Shown here in pieces: positions 61,155-64,000 of a stretch of DNA of 64,000 bases. Below the pieces are notes generated by a model, which was given only the letters and a program-made list of their open reading frames with translations, did not search any database and was not told the DNA's origin. This stretch comes from an uncultured Enhydrobacter sp. (lineage in GTDB: Bacteria; Pseudomonadota; Gammaproteobacteria; Pseudomonadales; Moraxellaceae), in the NCBI GenBank assembly GCA_946222995.1, contig CAMIOS010000014.1, positions 1 to 64,000 on the forward strand, read 5' to 3'. The number at the start of each line of letters is the position of its first letter. The first letter of the stretch is position 1. The position numbers and the translations under genes are program-made.

Positions 61155-61955
61155 ATGAGTGTCTGGGAAAAAGTACAGCTGGCACGCCACGCTAAGCGCC
61201 CCTTGTTTTTGGATTATGCCAACCAGTTATTCACGGAGTTTGATATTTTGCAAGGGGACAGAGCCTTTGCCGATGACAAAGCGATTTTAGGCGGATTGGC
61301 AAAGTTTAATGACCAACCTGTCATGCTCATTGGACAGCATCGAGGACGTAACACGCGAGAACGGATTGAGCATAACTTTGGTATGGCAAATCCCGAAGGT
61401 TACCGCAAAGTGGTGCGATTGATTAAATTGGCAGAACGCTTTGGTTTGCCGATTTTTACCTTTATCGATACCCAAGGGGCATACCCTGGGGTAGGCGCGG
61501 AAGAACGGGGGCAAGCCCAAGCCATTGCCGAGAGTATTGCCACGTTTTCAGCAATTCAAGTGCCTGTCATTGCCACCGTGATTGGGGAAGGTGGCTCGGG
61601 TGGCGCATTGGCAATTGGAGTTGCTGATCGCGTCAATATGCTTGAAAACAGTATTTATTCGGTGATTTCGCCCGAAGGCTGTGCGTCGATTCTGTGGAAA
61701 ACCGCTGAACAAGCCCCAAAAGCCAGTGAAGCGTTAAAACTTTCGGCGGATAATCTAAAAAATTTAGGTTTGATTGATGAAGTCATCGGCGAGGGTGAAG
61801 GGGCACATATTGAAAGTAAAACCGTGATAACTAATCTTAAACTTACCCTTGGCCAACAGCTGGCTGAGTTGTTAAAACTTGATGTCACTGCTTTATTAAA
61901 TCAACGTTATGAACGACTGATGGGTTTTAACTCGCAAGTTCAGATGTCTGCCTAA
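61155..61955 (+). CDS. accA: Acetyl-CoA carboxylase carboxyltransferase subunit alpha (short form)
   Basis: 266 residues, about 50 fewer than E. coli AccA because the N-terminal helical extension is missing; the gene begins VWEKVQLARHAKRPLFLDYANQLF, which is where the family core starts. GDRAFADDKAILGGLA, IDTQGAYPGVGAEERGQAQAIA, and GEGGSGGALAIGVADRV carry the conserved biotin-carboxyl and oxyanion sites. AAGGAAA supports the ATG. Short AccA seems usual in Moraxellaceae, so this is probably not a truncation. Confidence 0.95.
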   Translation: MSVWEKVQLARHAKRPLFLDYANQLFTEFDILQGDRAFADDKAILGGLAKFNDQPVMLIGQHRGRNTRERIEHNFGMANPEGYRKVVRLIKLAERFGLPIFTFIDTQGAYPGVGAEERGQAQAIAESIATFSAIQVPVIATVIGEGGSGGALAIGVADRVNMLENSIYSVISPEGCASILWKTAEQAPKASEALKLSADNLKNLGLIDEVIGEGEGAHIESKTVITNLKLTLGQQLAELLKLDVTALLNQRYERLMGFNSQVQMSA

Positions 61956-61986
61956 CTCATTAAATGTTACTAAAGTTCAATGAATA

Positions 61987-63300
61987 ATGGCTAAGTCCAA
62001 ACCGATGTCCTTAATCACCAGCATCAAACAAAGCTATCAGTCACATTTTTTGCCCACGCAGACGGTTTATATTGCTTGTAGCGGCGGGCGGGATTCGATG
62101 GCGTTGTTGTTTGCTTGCCATCAGCTTGGTTTACCCATTCATGTTCTGCATGTTAACCACAAATTGCAAGCGATGAGCGATGATTGGCAAAACATGGTTG
62201 AAAGCTTTTGTCAAACTTATCACATTCCTTGCCAAAGTTTTTGCTTAGCATGGCAGGCGCCGCAGAGGGTGAATGAAGCCCAAGCTCGTACCGCCCGCTA
62301 TCAAGCAATGGCAGGCTTTGTACCCTCACAAGCCGTAATTGCTACTGCTCACCATGCCAATGACCAAGCCGAAACCTTGCTAATCAATCTATGTAAAGGC
62401 GCAGGCTTAGCGGGTCTAGTAGGTATGAGTGAGTTGAGTGACCAGCCCGAATTTGGCAAGCCGATTCGGCTATGGCGTCCGCTCCTTCACTTTACCCGTG
62501 AAGAAATTAGTGGATTTGTCACCGAGCATCAAATCGCGTATATCGATGATCCTACCAATGCCACCGGCGATAATCAACGGGCATTTTTGCGAGAACAAGT
62601 TTTGCCAAAACTTGAGGCACGCTTTGGCAATGTGATTAACAATATCAACCGTACCCAAACCAATCTTCGCCATGCCAAAACCAGTATTGACGCGCAAGTG
62701 ACAAGGGATTTGGCCGATTGTCAGATTGCCAATCCGCAAAACATCAAACCGCCACTCGACATTGATAAGCTGATCAAATTAAGCCATCCAAGACGCTTTG
62801 AGTTACTGCACACTTGGGTGAAAGGCGAGAAGAAGTTTGCACCTCATCGGCAGTTGATTGAACAAATTGACGCGTTAATTTTTAGCCAAAATCCCGAGCA
62901 ACAAGCGATTTTATATTGGCAAGGGATTCAAATCCGTCGTTATCGTAAGGCCTTGTATCGGCTAGATACTTCAGACCAACAAGCGTTACATGCCATGATA
63001 AAGTTAACTGATAATTTGCCGTTCGATCTGCGTGCGGTAATGCCTAATGAAAAATTTTGTCGACTTGGCAATGGGTTTCATGAGCCTTTTAAAAAAATTT
63101 GTCAACGCCTTGCGATTCCTAGTTGGGATCGAGAGGATGCCAAGGTGCTAACTAACAAAAATGGTAAAAATTTTGCCTTAGTCTTGCCAAAACAACTGAT
63201 TTGGCTAACAGATAGCCAAATGCTATCAACTGACTTAAAATACGACCTAAGCCAAAGATTCACTGAACTTATCAATCAATCACGTGATTGTAAAACTTAA
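61987..63300 (+). CDS. tilS: tRNA(Ile)-lysidine synthase
   Basis: 437 residues. It converts C34 of tRNA-Ile2 to lysidine so that it reads AUA. The PP-loop motif SGGRDS lies at 32-37 (VYIACSGGRDSMALL), followed by HVLHVNHKL, ATAHHANDQAETLLINLCKGAG, and DDPTNATGDNQRAFLR. The C-terminal domains are present. A second ATG six codons on is also possible. It is 31 bases after accA and probably co-transcribed. Confidence 0.94.
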   Translation: MAKSKPMSLITSIKQSYQSHFLPTQTVYIACSGGRDSMALLFACHQLGLPIHVLHVNHKLQAMSDDWQNMVESFCQTYHIPCQSFCLAWQAPQRVNEAQARTARYQAMAGFVPSQAVIATAHHANDQAETLLINLCKGAGLAGLVGMSELSDQPEFGKPIRLWRPLLHFTREEISGFVTEHQIAYIDDPTNATGDNQRAFLREQVLPKLEARFGNVINNINRTQTNLRHAKTSIDAQVTRDLADCQIANPQNIKPPLDIDKLIKLSHPRRFELLHTWVKGEKKFAPHRQLIEQIDALIFSQNPEQQAILYWQGIQIRRYRKALYRLDTSDQQALHAMIKLTDNLPFDLRAVMPNEKFCRLGNGFHEPFKKICQRLAIPSWDREDAKVLTNKNGKNFALVLPKQLIWLTDSQMLSTDLKYDLSQRFTELINQSRDCKT

Positions 63301-63476
63301 ATGATCCCAATAAGCCGTGTTTAGATAAATTGCCAATTTTATCCGCTATTGATAGTTCAGCTATGGTAAACTTGGGCTTTTGTTAAACGTTTGAGCCGCT
63401 TTTTTAATCTAACATACGTGCAACCTATCTTCACGACTTTACCCCAACTCACATCCAATGATAAAAAGGATAAGCC

Positions 63477-64000
63477 ATGACCCTACCAACCCATATTTCA
63501 ATTGCCTTTATTGGCGGCGGCAATATGGCAACCGCGCTGATTGCAGGCTTGACTGCCAAAGGACAAAAGCTCAGTCGCTTGCATGTCATTGAAACAGACG
63601 AAAACAAACGTCAAGAATTCATCAATCAAGGTATACAAGCCTATGATGCCAATGATAATTTGGCTGTCCAAACAGCGATTGGGCAAGCCGATGTGGTGGT
63701 ATTGGCGGTCAAACCTCAAGTAATGAAAGCCGCATTATTGCCGTTACAATCCGTTTGGGGGGAGCAATTGGTTATCTCGATTGCCGCAGGTATCAGCACC
63801 GATAGTCTTAAAGACTGGCTTGGTGATAACGTCAAACTGGTACGCGCTATGCCAAATACCCCTGCCATGATACAAATGGGGGCAATCGGCTTGTATGCCA
63901 CCGACCAAGTGACCGCCCAAGATAAAACATTGGCAGAAGAAATCATGTCGGCAACAGGCTTGGTGTTGTGGGTAGAACATGAAGAACAGCTGCATGCGGT
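63477..64000 (+). CDS. proC: Pyrroline-5-carboxylate reductase, 3' end beyond the window
   Basis: The frame is open to the window edge, about 174 codons. AAAAGGAT lies just before the ATG. It has the dinucleotide-binding start IAFIGGGNMATALIAGL, ADVVVLAVKPQVMKAAL, ISIAAGISTDSLKDWL, and VRAMPNTPAMIQMGAIGLYA, all ProC signatures. It makes proline from P5C with NAD(P)H. The remaining third (about 100 residues) lies outside. Confidence 0.92.
   Translation, partial: MTLPTHISIAFIGGGNMATALIAGLTAKGQKLSRLHVIETDENKRQEFINQGIQAYDANDNLAVQTAIGQADVVVLAVKPQVMKAALLPLQSVWGEQLVISIAAGISTDSLKDWLGDNVKLVRAMPNTPAMIQMGAIGLYATDQVTAQDKTLAEEIMSATGLVLWVEHEEQLHA

Noticed and set aside
61155..61955. accA as an N-terminally truncated gene
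   Set aside because: The start has a good AAGGAAA site and the family core is complete; Moraxellaceae AccA is generally short.
63278..63291. Palindrome CAATCACGTGATTG at the end of tilS, looking like another parS
   Set aside because: It shares only the ACGTG centre; the outer bases TGTTT/AAACA are absent.

Overview
This window reads as a chromosomal segment of a gammaproteobacterium of the Moraxellaceae (Moraxella, Psychrobacter or Acinetobacter relatives). The reasons are moderate AT-richness, a short AccA without the N-terminal extension, a KgtP-type permease, an AlgZ/AlgR pair beside argH, the trxA-rho-ppx and thiC/tolC neighbourhoods, and the P. aeruginosa-like ThrB. The genus is an inference. 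No tRNA, rRNA or CRISPR array was seen.

Layout. Bases 1-4500 are the right part of an integrated element, probably a prophage or phage satellite. It holds the 3' part of a DUF3987 replication-type protein, a dense TTAAG repeat cluster, a 37-codon ORF, a HigBA-type toxin-antitoxin cassette between two terminator-linked direct repeats, a GAAC-rich non-coding stretch, a zinc-ribbon protein and two paralogous small proteins resembling phage small-terminase subunits. No integrase lies inside the window. From 4.5 kb on the content is core chromosome: a GlsB-type membrane protein, mpl, yheT, an IMPACT-family gene and yifB (minus); rpsP-rimM-trmD-rplS (plus); kgtP, yggX and argH (minus); algZ-algR (plus); a dienelactone-hydrolase gene (minus); ycgN-like, corC-like and lnt (plus); a deacetylase/glutamine-amidotransferase pair, an Lpd-like flavoenzyme and thiC with a TPP riboswitch (minus); tolC (plus); pstS with a Pho box (minus); phoU, gph, a small membrane protein, DUF4385 and rsuA (plus); DUF2939 (minus); dnaJ and a secretin-like protein (plus); a methyltransferase, a VapBC-like pair, hemN and nhaD (minus); hisA, a class V aminotransferase, hemC and hemD (plus); mutY (minus); an LprI-like lipoprotein (plus); folA, thyA, lgt and hisF (minus); thrB (plus); pnp, rpsO, a small gene, a PfpI-family gene, truB, rho and trxA (minus); ppx, accA, tilS and the start of proC (plus).

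Regulatory content is rich. There are two ParB-binding parS sites 27 kb apart, which suggests an origin-proximal location. The TPP riboswitch has a visible anti-anti-Shine-Dalgarno arrangement. Three Pho half-sites precede pstS. Structured leaders are visible before rpsO, pnp and rplS, and many intrinsic terminators mark the unit boundaries.

The most novel-looking part is the left-hand element. Its repeat clusters and modular junction repeats are not explained by its genes. The chromosomal genes are mostly ordinary housekeeping functions: peptidoglycan recycling, ribosome and tRNA modification, histidine, haem, thiamine and folate synthesis, phosphate sensing, lipoprotein maturation, DNA repair and RNA decay.
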